18,410 nucleotides of DNA from Chitinophaga pinensis (GCA_945868555.1 CAMBMC010000015.1:1-18410); one strand, 5' to 3'. Shown: positions 1 to 6,719, counted from the stretch's first letter. A program made the numbers and translations. The notes: generated by a model from the sequence alone, not told the origin.

Positions 1-7
1 ATTGTTT

Positions 8-73
8 GACCCCGATGGGGTCATTGGCTTTTCGGGAGGGCTTATGGTTACAAAGGTTCGACCCCGATGGGGT
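8..73. repeat. Pair of REP-like palindromes
   Basis: The same 14-base element GACCCCGATGGGGT occurs at 8-21 and again at 60-73, a 52-bp step. Each copy is a hairpin with arms GACCCC and GGGGTC (the second copy loses the last arm base) around a GAT loop. The flanks differ except for a preceding TT. The GC-rich palindrome stands out from AT-rich surroundings and lies in non-coding DNA beyond the 3' end of the SOUL gene. It resembles short palindromic intergenic elements of the REP type. Only two copies are visible, so the family assignment is an inference, and the array may continue left of the window. Confidence 0.6.
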
Positions 74-133
74 AAGTAAATCAAAGTTAAAATGATAAGA
101 TAAAAAATGAAGGTGGATTTAGTCGGACAACAA

Positions 134-168
134 TGATTAGTAAATAGTAATTAGTAATTAGTAACTAT
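134..168. repeat. Heptamer array, consensus TAATTAG
   Basis: Five consecutive 7-base units read TGATTAG, TAAATAG, TAATTAG, TAATTAG and TAACTAT. The array overlaps the stop codon of the minus-strand SOUL gene (165-167), so it is the first sequence transcribed after that gene. The same unit in opposite orientation recurs at 3930-3964. No function is evident. Confidence 0.7.
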
Positions 169-761
169 TTTAAAAATCCCTCCAGCTCCACAACAATTTC
201 GTTGCGTCGTGCGATGACCTGAAAAGGTGGGTTGTAACCTAAATAGCTGAATTTTCCTGTATAGTTCAAACTATTTTCTTTCAACGAAGCCTTGAGTTTG
301 TTGGTGTATTCTTCAATCTTTTGGTCATCTGCCCAACCGCCAAACTCAATGGCTGCCATGATTTTCTGTCCTTGTTCTTCGAAATAAATTCGACCATTGT
401 TCGGTTTTGGCAAATCTTCCTTCGAAATATCTGAAGGCACCATGAACGACATTCGTGTGGTATCACCAATTTCCATCACCACAGGTGAAGTCATGGCAAT
501 TTTTTCATTCTTGTCATTGCCTCCAAAAATATATCCGGCCAAGGTTCTAAATCCGTTGCTTGAGGTTGCTTCATATGAATCAGACACCATTTTTACACTA
601 GAAAACATTGCTGGGGCATATTGCCGAACTTCAAAATTGTCAAACTTTTTGAGCACGACGTATTTGTGTTGTTCGGTTCTTTTCGCGCTTGTATAAATAA
701 AGGCCTGTGCAAGAATCATAATTCCTAAAAGTATCGATGTGACAATGACTATTGTTTTCAT
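165..761 (-). CDS. SOUL-family heme-binding-like membrane protein
   Basis: This 198-residue protein has an N-terminal hydrophobic segment at about residues 3-24, serving as a signal anchor or uncleaved signal, followed by a SOUL domain. SOUL hallmarks are visible: F-E-V-R-Q-Y near 43-48, L-A-G-Y-I-F-G-G-N at 74-82, I-A-M-T-S-P-V at 88-94, a F-M-V-P-S segment, Y-N-P-P and a late R-R-N-E-I. SOUL/HBP family members bind heme or tetrapyrroles in some cases, but many bacterial ones have no established ligand. The domain would lie outside the cytoplasmic membrane. The gene stands alone, with non-coding repeat DNA on both sides and no clear promoter motif. The family call is firm; heme binding itself is not shown by the sequence. 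Confidence 0.88.
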   Translation of the reverse strand: MKTIVIVTSILLGIMILAQAFIYTSAKRTEQHKYVVLKKFDNFEVRQYAPAMFSSVKMVSDSYEATSSNGFRTLAGYIFGGNDKNEKIAMTSPVVMEIGDTTRMSFMVPSDISKEDLPKPNNGRIYFEEQGQKIMAAIEFGGWADDQKIEEYTNKLKASLKENSLNYTGKFSYLGYNPPFQVIARRNEIVVELEGFLK

Positions 762-1055
762 GTGAATGTTTTTTTAGAATAACACGTGACGGATGGAAAT
801 GTTTATAAAGTCAATAGACATCAAGATTTTAAGACTTTAAGATCTTAAGACTTGCTCATACTTCGGTGACTCCACCACGGCGGACACGTGATGTTCCGAA
901 GGAAGTATAGAAGTCACGATTAAAGACAAAGGACAGAAAGATATCAAGATTTTAAGGCTTAATCTAACTTCGAATGGTTTAGTATCAAAACTTAATTCTT
1001 AATTCTTAATTCTTAATTCTTAATTCTTAATTCTTAATTCTTAACTCGTAATTAT
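762..1055. other. Repeat-rich non-coding gap
   Basis: No coding frame is convincing in these 294 bases. They hold: three near-identical octamers (TTAAGACT, TTAAGATC, TTAAGACT) at 829-852, which include the palindrome TTAAGATCTTAA; a GC-richer patch at 858-908 whose ATACTTCGG can pair imperfectly with CCGAAG-GAAGTAT; CACGTGA at 783-789 and 885-891; and the 14-mer ATCAAGATTTTAAG at both 820-833 and 943-956. Heptamer-phased AAAGACA-like units lie at 922-942. The right end is the CTTAATT array described separately. The gap contains the upstream region of the SOUL gene. Confidence 0.6.
991..1046. repeat. Heptamer array, CTTAATT x7
   Basis: There are seven perfect head-to-tail copies of CTTAATT (991-1039) and one imperfect copy, CTTAACT (1040-1046). 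The array ends 9 bases before the stop codon of the minus-strand gene at 1056, so it is transcribed as that operon's 3' trailer unless termination comes first. A perfect short array of this kind is a candidate for copy-number variation by slippage. Confidence 0.85.
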
Positions 1056-1388
1056 TTAAATCCTCTCAGCTTTTAGGTCGCTTTTCTCCACATCAAAAAC
1101 GGTTGTACCAAAGTCGAGTTGGAACCATTGCAAGAAAACCTCCATACTTCGGTCTTGTGGCCAGTCTTCTTCGTTCTCCGTAATCATTGACAATTCGTTG
1201 GCGAAAATTTTCTTGAAGTGCTGTTCAACAAGTGGTTCAGTATCAAAGAAATCTTCAGTAATGAGATAGAGATTTGCTTCGATAACCTCATCAATGCCAA
1301 AGGCATCTTCATCTTCGAAGGTTTTTACCCATTCGTGAAACGGTGCCAATGGCGTTATGCTCAGATATCCTCGGTTAATTATTTTCAT
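1056..1388 (-). CDS. Conserved uncharacterised protein, 110 aa
   Basis: This is a small acidic cytoplasmic protein with no signal peptide or membrane segment. It resembles a widespread uncharacterised bacterial family that I know only by pattern: an N-terminal P-x-x-x-W motif (here P-F-H-E-W), a central Y-L-I-x-E-D segment, then H-F-K-K-I-F-A-N-E-L, a W-P-x-x-R-S motif and a closing F-L-x-W-F followed by V-F-D-V. No enzymatic residue pattern is obvious. Its ATG overlaps the stop of the upstream lipoprotein gene by 4 bases (ATGA), which implies translational coupling. It is therefore the third gene of the threonine aldolase operon. Function unknown. Confidence 0.75.
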   Translation of the reverse strand: MKIINRGYLSITPLAPFHEWVKTFEDEDAFGIDEVIEANLYLITEDFFDTEPLVEQHFKKIFANELSMITENEEDWPQDRSMEVFLQWFQLDFGTTVFDVEKSDLKAERI

Positions 1389-2023
1389 AGTTTTTGGGTT
1401 CGTTTAATAAATAGTGTATCTTCTTTTTGTACTGGGTCGATTTTGTACTCGTACCACGCTGCTTTTCGTTGTTTCTTTTGCACGACGACAAGATCCCAAA
1501 AATCATTGCCGTAATTCAAGGCCAAGCATTTCTGCCATTTCTTTTCATCAAGCGGAAGTGCCGAAGAAATATAGGTAAATGAGGTGTCGTTTAGGAAAAT
1601 CAACATGGCATCCGCCTGGTACTTCTCTTCAGCCAAATACTTATGGGATTTACAGTTCTCACCGAAGCAATCCAACCAATTGAAGAAGGCATTCATGGTG
1701 CGCAAAGAATCCTTAAAGGTCCATTGTCCGAAGAAGATGACACCCTCTTTCATCTGTAAATGCAGTTTTTTGAAAGATTTTGGTTGAAAGCGATCTGCGA
1801 ACATCGGCTCGCCTATTGTATCGATTTCCATCACGGTAATTCCCGCTTTTTCGGCAAGCCAAATGTCAAATCCGTAGTTGATCACATCTTTCTTTTGACC
1901 TTTCTTCCCCTCCTCATCGTTTGATGCTTTGGGGTTGATGTTATCCATGTCCAAGACCTTTTCTTTCTTGCCACCGCAAGATGTCAGCACGACGATTCCA
2001 AAAAAAATGAGCAAGAGCTTCAT
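1385..2023 (-). CDS. Putative lipoprotein, unknown function
   Basis: The 212-residue product begins with a lipoprotein signal peptide: a short basic start (M-K), a hydrophobic run, and the lipobox L-T-S-C at about residues 13-16 followed by G-G-K-K. The mature N-terminus is a charged, probably flexible linker rich in Lys, Glu and Asn up to about residue 48. A compact domain follows with a C-F-G-E-N-C pair that could form a disulfide. I do not recognise the domain. I chose the ATG at 2023 because it gives the cleaner signal peptide and lies 1 base after the threonine aldolase stop. An ATG three codons earlier (2032) would overlap that gene. Middle gene of a three-gene operon. Confidence 0.75.
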   Translation of the reverse strand: MKLLLIFFGIVVLTSCGGKKEKVLDMDNINPKASNDEEGKKGQKKDVINYGFDIWLAEKAGITVMEIDTIGEPMFADRFQPKSFKKLHLQMKEGVIFFGQWTFKDSLRTMNAFFNWLDCFGENCKSHKYLAEEKYQADAMLIFLNDTSFTYISSALPLDEKKWQKCLALNYGNDFWDLVVVQKKQRKAAWYEYKIDPVQKEDTLFIKRTQKL

Positions 2024-2024
2024 G

Positions 2025-3059
2025 TTACACATCTAGATTTTTCAATACTTCAGATACACGTTGAATGTCCTCGCTTGAATTGTCCAAGTGCGTCACCATG
2101 CGAATCATCCCAGGCCCAAAAGCCATAATTCGGATCTGCTCCTTCGCCAACTTTTCAATCACCACATCCCGCTGTGAAGCGTCATTCAGAATGGCCACTA
2201 CAATATTTGTTTGAACTGGCATTACCTCTTTCACCCAAGGCAACTGATTCAATGCCTTCTCCAATGCCGTAGCATTGTCATGGTCGATTTTCAATCGTTC
2301 TACGTTGTGTTTCAAGGCATACAATCCTCCTGCGGCGATGATTCCCGCTTGACGCATTCCACCTCCAAAAACCTTTCTAACTCGTCGCGCTTTCTTGATA
2401 AAATCGCTTGACCCTATCAGCACAGAACCGACAGGTGCGCCCAATCCTTTGGAGAGACAGAGCGATATGGAATCAAACTGCGAGGCATATTCTTTTGGGT
2501 CGATTCCAGTCCGAACCAGAGCATTCATCAAACGTGCTCCATCCAAGTGAAGTGGTAATTTATGATCTAGACAGAACTGACGAATCCGTTTTATTTCTTC
2601 AAAATCGTACACTGCTCCTCCACCTCGATTGGCAGTATCTTCCAAGCTCACCAATTGTGTCAAAGGAAAGTGTACATCATCCGGATTGTTGATCCATTGC
2701 GAAATTGTCTCCACCGTTAGTCTTCCACGGTCACCTTTCAATAAGCGTACTGAAGCCCCTGAATTTCGGGCAATTCCTCCACCCTCATATTTGTATATAT
2801 GACTTTCTTCATGACAAATGACCTCACCGCCGGGCTGCACATGAACATTGATTGCAATTTGATTCGTTTGTGTTCCTGATGAACAAAAAAGTGCTGCCTC
2901 CATTCCAAACATATCGGCTGCAAAGCGCTGCAATTCGTTCACTGTTGGATCTTCTGAAAAAACATCATCTCCAACGGGAGCTGCAAACATCACATCGAGC
3001 ATTTCTCGTGTTGGTTTCGTTACCGTATCACTGCGCAAGTCAATTTCCCTTTGTGACAT
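2025..3059 (-). CDS. ltaE: Low-specificity L-threonine aldolase
   Basis: This is a PLP enzyme that splits L-threonine or L-allo-threonine into glycine and acetaldehyde. The 344-residue length fits the family. Landmarks are D-L-R-S-D-T-V-T near the start, G-D-D-V-F-S-E-D-P around 30-38, the S-S-G-T-Q-T-N-Q cofactor-phosphate region near 60, H-E-E-S-H-I-Y, L-E-D-T-A-N-R-G-G-G, H-L-D-G-A-R-L with the cofactor-ring Asp (about 173), and S-L-C-L-S-K-G-L-G-A-P with the Schiff-base Lys at about 204. I prefer the ATG at 3059; a GTG two codons upstream (3065) is also in frame. First gene of an operon with the lipoprotein and the 110-aa protein, and divergent from the TauE/SafE permease. Substrate stereochemistry cannot be read from sequence, so the symbol is a family-level assignment. 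Confidence 0.93.
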   Translation of the reverse strand: MSQREIDLRSDTVTKPTREMLDVMFAAPVGDDVFSEDPTVNELQRFAADMFGMEAALFCSSGTQTNQIAINVHVQPGGEVICHEESHIYKYEGGGIARNSGASVRLLKGDRGRLTVETISQWINNPDDVHFPLTQLVSLEDTANRGGGAVYDFEEIKRIRQFCLDHKLPLHLDGARLMNALVRTGIDPKEYASQFDSISLCLSKGLGAPVGSVLIGSSDFIKKARRVRKVFGGGMRQAGIIAAGGLYALKHNVERLKIDHDNATALEKALNQLPWVKEVMPVQTNIVVAILNDASQRDVVIEKLAKEQIRIMAFGPGMIRMVTHLDNSSEDIQRVSEVLKNLDV

Positions 3060-3104
3060 TTTCACTTTTTAATTTAGATTGAACTTTCAAAAATTCTTAT
3101 TTTG

Positions 3105-3118
3105 CCGTAAAAATACGG
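3105..3118. promoter_or_regulatory. Inverted repeat in divergent promoter region
   Basis: CCGTA-AAAA-TACGG forms a perfect 5-bp inverted repeat ending two bases before the permease ATG, within the 61-bp space between the threonine aldolase and permease start codons. A sequence resembling a -7 box (TTATTTTG, 3097-3104, one mismatch to TAnnTTTG) directly abuts it. The position fits an operator or a small 5' leader hairpin. No regulator is identified. Confidence 0.4.
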
Positions 3119-3120
3119 AT

Positions 3121-3894
3121 ATGGAGTACATCCTCGTTGCATTGACAGTACTTTTCGGTGCTACATTGACCTTTTTTTCTGGTTTTGGACTCGGAACCCT
3201 CATGCTTCCCGTTTTCAGCTTGTTTTTTCCTTTGCCTTTGGCGATTGGTGCCACTGCAATTGTGCATTTTTCCAACAATATTTTCAAATTTGGAATGCTC
3301 TATCGGCACATTCATGTGCAAACCTTGATTCGCTTTGGGATTCCTGCCTTGATTGCGGCATTGGGTGGTAGTTTATTGCTGAGATGGATTGGGGAAATGC
3401 CTGTTATCCACAGTTATCGTCTCGGTAGTCATGAATGTCAGATAAGCTTTATGAAACTTGTGCTTGGCTTCCTCATGATTTTCTTCGCTTGGTTTGATCT
3501 TGATCCTCGCTTTAGCAATTGGCAGATGGACAAAAAATGGATGCCGCTCGGTGGAATACTTAGTGGTTTTTTTGGGGGAATCTCAGGCCATCAAGGTGCA
3601 TTTCGCTCCGCTTTTCTAACTAAAAGCGGTTTAACAAAAGATCAATTTCTAGGCACTTCTAACGCCATTGCCTTGATCATTGATATTTCTAGAATTACGG
3701 TGTATTCTTTATCCCTGAACTTTACGCAACTCTCCGGAATCAAAGGTGTTTTGTTGACTGGAATTGTCTTCGCATTTATTGGAACATACTTCGGAAAAAA
3801 AATGATACGGAAAACTACCTTGAATGGAATTAAACGGGTTGTTGGAATTTGTTTGTTGGTGCTTGGGGCCTTGTTTATTGGGGGCTTACTTTAG
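3121..3894 (+). CDS. TauE/SafE (TSUP) family permease
   Basis: This 257-residue polytopic membrane protein has about seven or eight hydrophobic segments and the two-half organisation of the TSUP family. The N-terminal half carries G-F-G-L-G-T at 21-26. The second half carries the diagnostic G-G-I-L-S-G-F-F-G-G-I-S-G-H-Q-G-A at about 144-160, matching the family's G-x-x-x-G-x-x-G-G-x-x-G signature. Members export or import sulfite, sulfonates or other organic anions; substrate cannot be assigned here, and neighbours give no sulfur-metabolism context. The start at 3121 follows a promoter-like box. An upstream in-frame ATG at 3079 would add 14 polar residues unlike the family start and place the promoter inside the gene. 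Downstream DNA consists of heptamer repeats shared with the converging TruC gene. Confidence 0.85.
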   Translation: MEYILVALTVLFGATLTFFSGFGLGTLMLPVFSLFFPLPLAIGATAIVHFSNNIFKFGMLYRHIHVQTLIRFGIPALIAALGGSLLLRWIGEMPVIHSYRLGSHECQISFMKLVLGFLMIFFAWFDLDPRFSNWQMDKKWMPLGGILSGFFGGISGHQGAFRSAFLTKSGLTKDQFLGTSNAIALIIDISRITVYSLSLNFTQLSGIKGVLLTGIVFAFIGTYFGKKMIRKTTLNGIKRVVGICLLVLGALFIGGLL

Positions 3895-3964
3895 AATTAA
3901 AAATGAAGGATGAAGGATGAAGGTCTATTGACTAGTTACTAATGACTAATTACTAGTTACTAGT
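3895..3964. repeat. Two heptamer arrays between convergent genes
   Basis: Immediately after the permease stop come ATTAAAA and then three perfect ATGAAGG units (3903-3923). After six bases there follow five units GACTAGT, TACTAAT, GACTAAT, TACTAGT and TACTAGT (3930-3964), the reverse-orientation counterpart of the array at 134-168. The 17-mer AATTAAAAATGAAGGAT at 3895-3911 recurs exactly at 6430-6446, also at the 3' end of a plus-strand gene. No conventional hairpin terminator is seen between the two genes. Confidence 0.75.
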
Positions 3965-3978
3965 AATTTTCGAAAAAA

Positions 3979-4671
3979 CTACACTTTAAGAGCTGTATGG
4001 CTCTCAAATAAAGACAAAATGCGTTTAAAGTCTTCATGAATTTCACCATTAATTTTTATCAATTCTAGGCTAACGGGATGTTCGAAAGAAATCTCAGAAG
4101 CATGCAACAACATCGTATTCATGTTCCATTGCTCAAGAAATAATTTGTTCTGCTTGTTGCAACCATGGGGGCGATCGCCGATAATTGGATGAAAAATGTG
4201 TGCAAAGTGCTTACGAATCTGATGCATTCTGCCCGTTTCTGGCCTTACTTCCACCAAGGAATAACGGGAAGTTTCTTGATTCCCAAAAGGGATTTGCAGC
4301 TCATAGTTTTTCAATGTGGCGTAATGCGTGATTGCCTCTTGAATCTTTCCTTTTTCATTCGTCAAAGCATAATCAATGACACCTGATGCTGGAGTATATC
4401 CTCTCACGAGAGCTAGGTATTTCTTTTTCACCTGCTTATTCATGAACGCTTCTTGCATCATTCGGTTCATGTCTTCGTTCAACGCAAAAAGTAAAACACC
4501 ACTTGTTTTTCGATCGAGACGATGAACGGGAAAAACTTTTTGACCAAGGAAATCTCTGAGGAGCTGCACCGCAAATTCAGAGGCATCTGCTGCGATAGGC
4601 GAACGGTGCACCAATAGACCATGAGGCTTATTGATGGCTACGAGGTATTCGTCTTGGTAGATTACTTCCAT
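3979..4671 (-). CDS. truC: TruC-like tRNA pseudouridine synthase
   Basis: The product belongs to the RluA family and isomerises a specific uridine in RNA to pseudouridine. It starts directly with the catalytic domain (I-Y-Q-D-E-Y-L-V-A-I-N-K-P), with no S4 domain, and has the catalytic motif H-R-L-D-R-K-T-S-G with the nucleophilic Asp at 53. The pattern G-L-L-V-H-R-S near 18-24, E-T-G-R-M-H-Q-I-R-K-H and H-P-I-I-G-D-x-x-H-G, together with a length of 230 residues, match E. coli TruC, which modifies U65 of tRNA. An rRNA target cannot be excluded from sequence. It lies 23 bases downstream of the O-methyltransferase gene on the same strand, so the two are probably co-transcribed. The C-terminus converges on the TSUP permease. 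Confidence 0.85.
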   Translation of the reverse strand: MEVIYQDEYLVAINKPHGLLVHRSPIAADASEFAVQLLRDFLGQKVFPVHRLDRKTSGVLLFALNEDMNRMMQEAFMNKQVKKKYLALVRGYTPASGVIDYALTNEKGKIQEAITHYATLKNYELQIPFGNQETSRYSLVEVRPETGRMHQIRKHFAHIFHPIIGDRPHGCNKQNKLFLEQWNMNTMLLHASEISFEHPVSLELIKINGEIHEDFKRILSLFESHTALKV

Positions 4672-4694
4672 AGATTCTATTCAATCAACCCGAA

Positions 4695-5336
4695 TTACTT
4701 CTTTCGAGCAATCATCAATCCATCGCGAATTGGGAAAAGAACCTCTTGAACACGGGTGTCTTCGTGTACCATTCGGTTGTAATCCATAATGATTCGCGTA
4801 TCGAGATCTTGTTGATCATAGTCTCCAGTTACCTTTCCAGACCAAAGTACATTATCGGCTATAATGTATCCGCCCGACCTCACTTTATCGAAAACCAAAT
4901 GGTAATAATTGAGGTAATTGCGTTTATCCGCATCGATAAAGACAATGTCGAACTGATCTTCAAGCGTCGGAATAATTATAGTGGCATCGCCAATAATGTG
5001 ATTAATCTGAGCTTTAAGCCCAGCCTTTTCAATGTATTCATTCACCAATTCTTCCTGCTCTTCATTTACATCGATTGTGGTGAGTAATCCTCCCACTTGA
5101 AGTCCCTCAGCCAAGCAAAGTGCTGAATATCCTGTGTAGGTTCCGATTTCTAGGATGCGTTTGGGCTGAATCATGTGCGACAACATGCTCAGCACTCGAC
5201 CTTGAAAGTGACCACTTAACATGCGAGGTGAGAGCACCGATAAATGAGTTCGACGATTCAATTCCTTTAAAACATCAGATTCCTTTTCGGAATGAGTGCA
5301 CACATAGGCGTCGAGTTGGGCATCAATAAATTCCAT
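4695..5336 (-). CDS. SAM-dependent O-methyltransferase (Methyltransf_3)
   Basis: The 213-residue protein has a class I methyltransferase fold: motif I L-E-I-G-T-Y-T-G-Y-S-A-L at 62-73, the acidic end of strand 2 (T-I-D-V) near 87-90, and I-G-D-A-T at 115-119. The metal-site pattern of the caffeoyl-CoA/catechol O-methyltransferase family is present as I-D-A-D-K at 134-138 and A-D-N-V-L-W-S-G at 160-167. Bacterial members act on catechols or, as with B. subtilis TrmR, on 5-hydroxyuridine in tRNA. The adjacent tRNA-modification-like genes make an RNA substrate plausible, but that is inference. I chose the start at 5336 because it matches the family N-terminus and a promoter-like box lies just upstream; a longer frame to 5417 would overlap the divergent gene. 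Confidence 0.88.
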   Translation of the reverse strand: MEFIDAQLDAYVCTHSEKESDVLKELNRRTHLSVLSPRMLSGHFQGRVLSMLSHMIQPKRILEIGTYTGYSALCLAEGLQVGGLLTTIDVNEEQEELVNEYIEKAGLKAQINHIIGDATIIIPTLEDQFDIVFIDADKRNYLNYYHLVFDKVRSGGYIIADNVLWSGKVTGDYDQQDLDTRIIMDYNRMVHEDTRVQEVLFPIRDGLMIARKK

Positions 5337-5352
5337 GGCTTTTTTCTTGGGG

Positions 5353-5360
5353 CAAAGATG
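5353..5360 (-). promoter_or_regulatory. Candidate -7 box for the methyltransferase operon
   Basis: On the minus strand CATCTTTG, followed by C, matches the Bacteroidota -7 consensus TAnnTTTG at all but the first base. It lies 16 bases before the preferred ATG at 5336. No good -33 TTG is seen at the expected distance, so this is moderate support only. Confidence 0.4.
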
Positions 5361-5407
5361 CAAAAAAAGCACGCGTGAAATCAGCCGATTCTTCGCACTT
5401 TTGTAAG

Positions 5408-5887
5408 ATGAAGACAATGAATGTAGAGGGATACTGTGCCATTGGTGTGTTTCGTGGAAAGACAGAGCACAATTTAGGCACGCTTTGGCGTTCGGCCTAC
5501 ATCCTTGGCGCAGCCTACATCTTTACTGTGGATCATCGGTATAAAAAACAAGCTTCTGATGTCGTCAAGGCATGGGCGCGCATTCCACTTTTTCATTACA
5601 AATCCTTTGACGATTTGCTCCAAAACATCCCTCATGATTGTCGTTTGGTAGGTATCGAATTGACCGATGATGCACTTATGCTAGACCAGTTTGATCATCC
5701 CAAGCGAGCGATCTATTTGTTAGGCGCTGAACATGAAGGCCTTCCAAAGGAAATATTGGATCAATGCCATTATGTCATTAAACTCGCTGGAAACTCCTCC
5801 TTGAATGTAGGAGTGGCTGGCAGTATTGTGATGCACGATCGTGCCTTGAAAATGGGCGGATCATTGCCTCCAAATCATATTTCCTGA
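5408..5887 (+). CDS. SpoU/TrmH-family RNA 2'-O-methyltransferase
   Basis: This is a short SPOUT methyltransferase of 159 residues with no N-terminal RNA-binding extension. The three knot-fold motifs are clear: N-L-G-T-L-W-R-S at 22-29 (motif 1 Asn and Arg), L-L-G-A-E-H-E-G-L-P at 104-113 (motif 2), and S-L-N-V-G-V-A-G-S-I-V-M-H at 131-143 (motif 3). Such proteins methylate ribose 2'-OH in tRNA or rRNA using SAM and a trefoil-knot dimer. The compact size resembles TrmL-type enzymes, but the target nucleotide cannot be assigned. The start is probably 5408, or 5417 (M-N-V-E-G); a longer frame from 5375 would run into the promoter region shared with the divergent O-methyltransferase gene. The YcxB-like gene follows after 23 bases and is probably co-transcribed. 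Confidence 0.88.
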   Translation: MKTMNVEGYCAIGVFRGKTEHNLGTLWRSAYILGAAYIFTVDHRYKKQASDVVKAWARIPLFHYKSFDDLLQNIPHDCRLVGIELTDDALMLDQFDHPKRAIYLLGAEHEGLPKEILDQCHYVIKLAGNSSLNVGVAGSIVMHDRALKMGGSLPPNHIS

Positions 5888-5910
5888 AAAAAACTTAATT
5901 TTTCATCAAG

Positions 5911-6435
5911 ATGACCGAAATCAATCTCAACTACCAATCAAAAGACCTTCGAGAAATCTATTTCGGTGAAGGCCATCAGAAATACTTCTTTGGTCCCGAT
6001 ACCAAACGTCAATCCTGGATGTTGGTGATTGCGCTTGTGCTTTACCCATTCTTCCTTGTGTATTCCATCCAACTGGAAGACAATTGGTTGATGATATTAG
6101 GGACGATTTATCTTGGATTAGTGATGTATGATTTTCAGCGGAAGACGAGACCAATTATCTACTGGAAAAAGTCTGTAGAAGCCTTTCTGGAACGTGTAGA
6201 CAACAACCCCGAACATCGATTGGTCTTCAATGAAGAGAATGTTACGTTTATTCAAGGAGAGGCAGAAACACTCTTGCAATGGTCCATCATTAAACGGGCA
6301 TCAATCAATGCAGACTACATTGGATTAACTGCTGATTCAAACCTCCTTTTCCCAAAAAATTCAATGACTAATAAGGAATTTGACGAACTAAAAAAAATCG
6401 TGAAGAGAAAAGTTGCTCAGGTAATTGATAATTAA
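5911..6435 (+). CDS. YcxB-like two-TM membrane protein
   Basis: The protein has 174 residues: a polar N-terminal strand-rich stretch (about 1-33), two adjacent hydrophobic helices at about 35-55 and 58-76, then a soluble C-terminal domain. The C-terminal pattern, with hydrophobic strands around an L-L-Q-W-S-I-I segment and ending L-F-P-K-N then E-F-x-x-L, resembles the YcxB-like C-terminal domain family, whose role is unknown. It is probably the second gene of an operon with the SpoU methyltransferase, 23 bases downstream. The stop codon lies inside a sequence repeated exactly at 3895-3911. Family assignment is by pattern only. Confidence 0.65.
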   Translation: MTEINLNYQSKDLREIYFGEGHQKYFFGPDTKRQSWMLVIALVLYPFFLVYSIQLEDNWLMILGTIYLGLVMYDFQRKTRPIIYWKKSVEAFLERVDNNPEHRLVFNEENVTFIQGEAETLLQWSIIKRASINADYIGLTADSNLLFPKNSMTNKEFDELKKIVKRKVAQVIDN

Positions 6436-6481
6436 AAATGAAGGATTAAGAATTTGATGCTGCGCAATTTGGTCCTGACGG

Positions 6482-6712
6482 AATTTGATGCCTGCGGCAA
6501 TTCAGCGTATAAGTAAAGTCTTTTAGCTCGTGGAGAATTTGAAATTTGATGCCTGCGCAATTTGATGCCTGCGGCAATTCAGCGTATGAGTACATACTTT
6601 TATCTCGCGGATAATTTGAAATTTGATCCTGACGGAATTTGATGGCTACAGCAATTCAACGCGCGATCAAAGTCTTGTAGCGCAGCGGATCTTTTGTCTT
6701 CAAGTCTGCATT
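6482..6712. repeat. 77-bp tandem repeat, three copies
   Basis: Copies start at 6482, 6559 and 6636, exactly 77 bases apart each time. By eye, copies 1 and 2 match at about 65 of 77 positions; copy 3 is more diverged and matches mainly over its first 53 bases. Each copy opens with AATTTGATGCCTGCGGCAAT (changed in copy 3), followed by TCAGCGTAT. This segment can fold: TGCC pairs with GGCA around TGC, and GAAT pairs with ATTC outside. In copy 1 an outer CTGA/TCAG pair extends the stem. Partial copies of the core also occur at 6451 and 6543. No frame is open across the array. Confidence 0.85.
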
Positions 6713-6719
6713 AGCAGAC
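6704..6719. other. Stem-loop, possible terminator or leader hairpin
   Basis: GTCTGC-ATTA-GCAGAC is a perfect 6-bp stem with a 4-base loop, just beyond the last recognisable 77-bp repeat sequence. T-rich sequence (GTCTTTTGTCC) follows but is not a clean T tract. It could end transcripts from the YcxB-like gene or sit upstream of the 6802 gene's promoter. Confidence 0.35.

Noticed and set aside
397..696. Plus-strand open frame opposite the SOUL gene
   Set aside because: The opposite strand has a clear SOUL family protein; the composition of this frame looks like an antisense by-product.
991..1046. CRISPR or coding repeat from CTTAATT copies
   Set aside because: A 7-bp perfect tandem without spacers, and it contains in-frame stops; a simple tandem repeat explains it.
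4746..5087. Plus-strand open frame antisense to the O-methyltransferase gene
   Set aside because: It is a shadow of a well-supported gene, has no family pattern and no promoter or start signal.
6451..6712. CRISPR array from the regular repeats
   Set aside because: Repeats are contiguous 77-bp units that diverge along their whole length, with no unique spacers between conserved repeats and no cas genes nearby.
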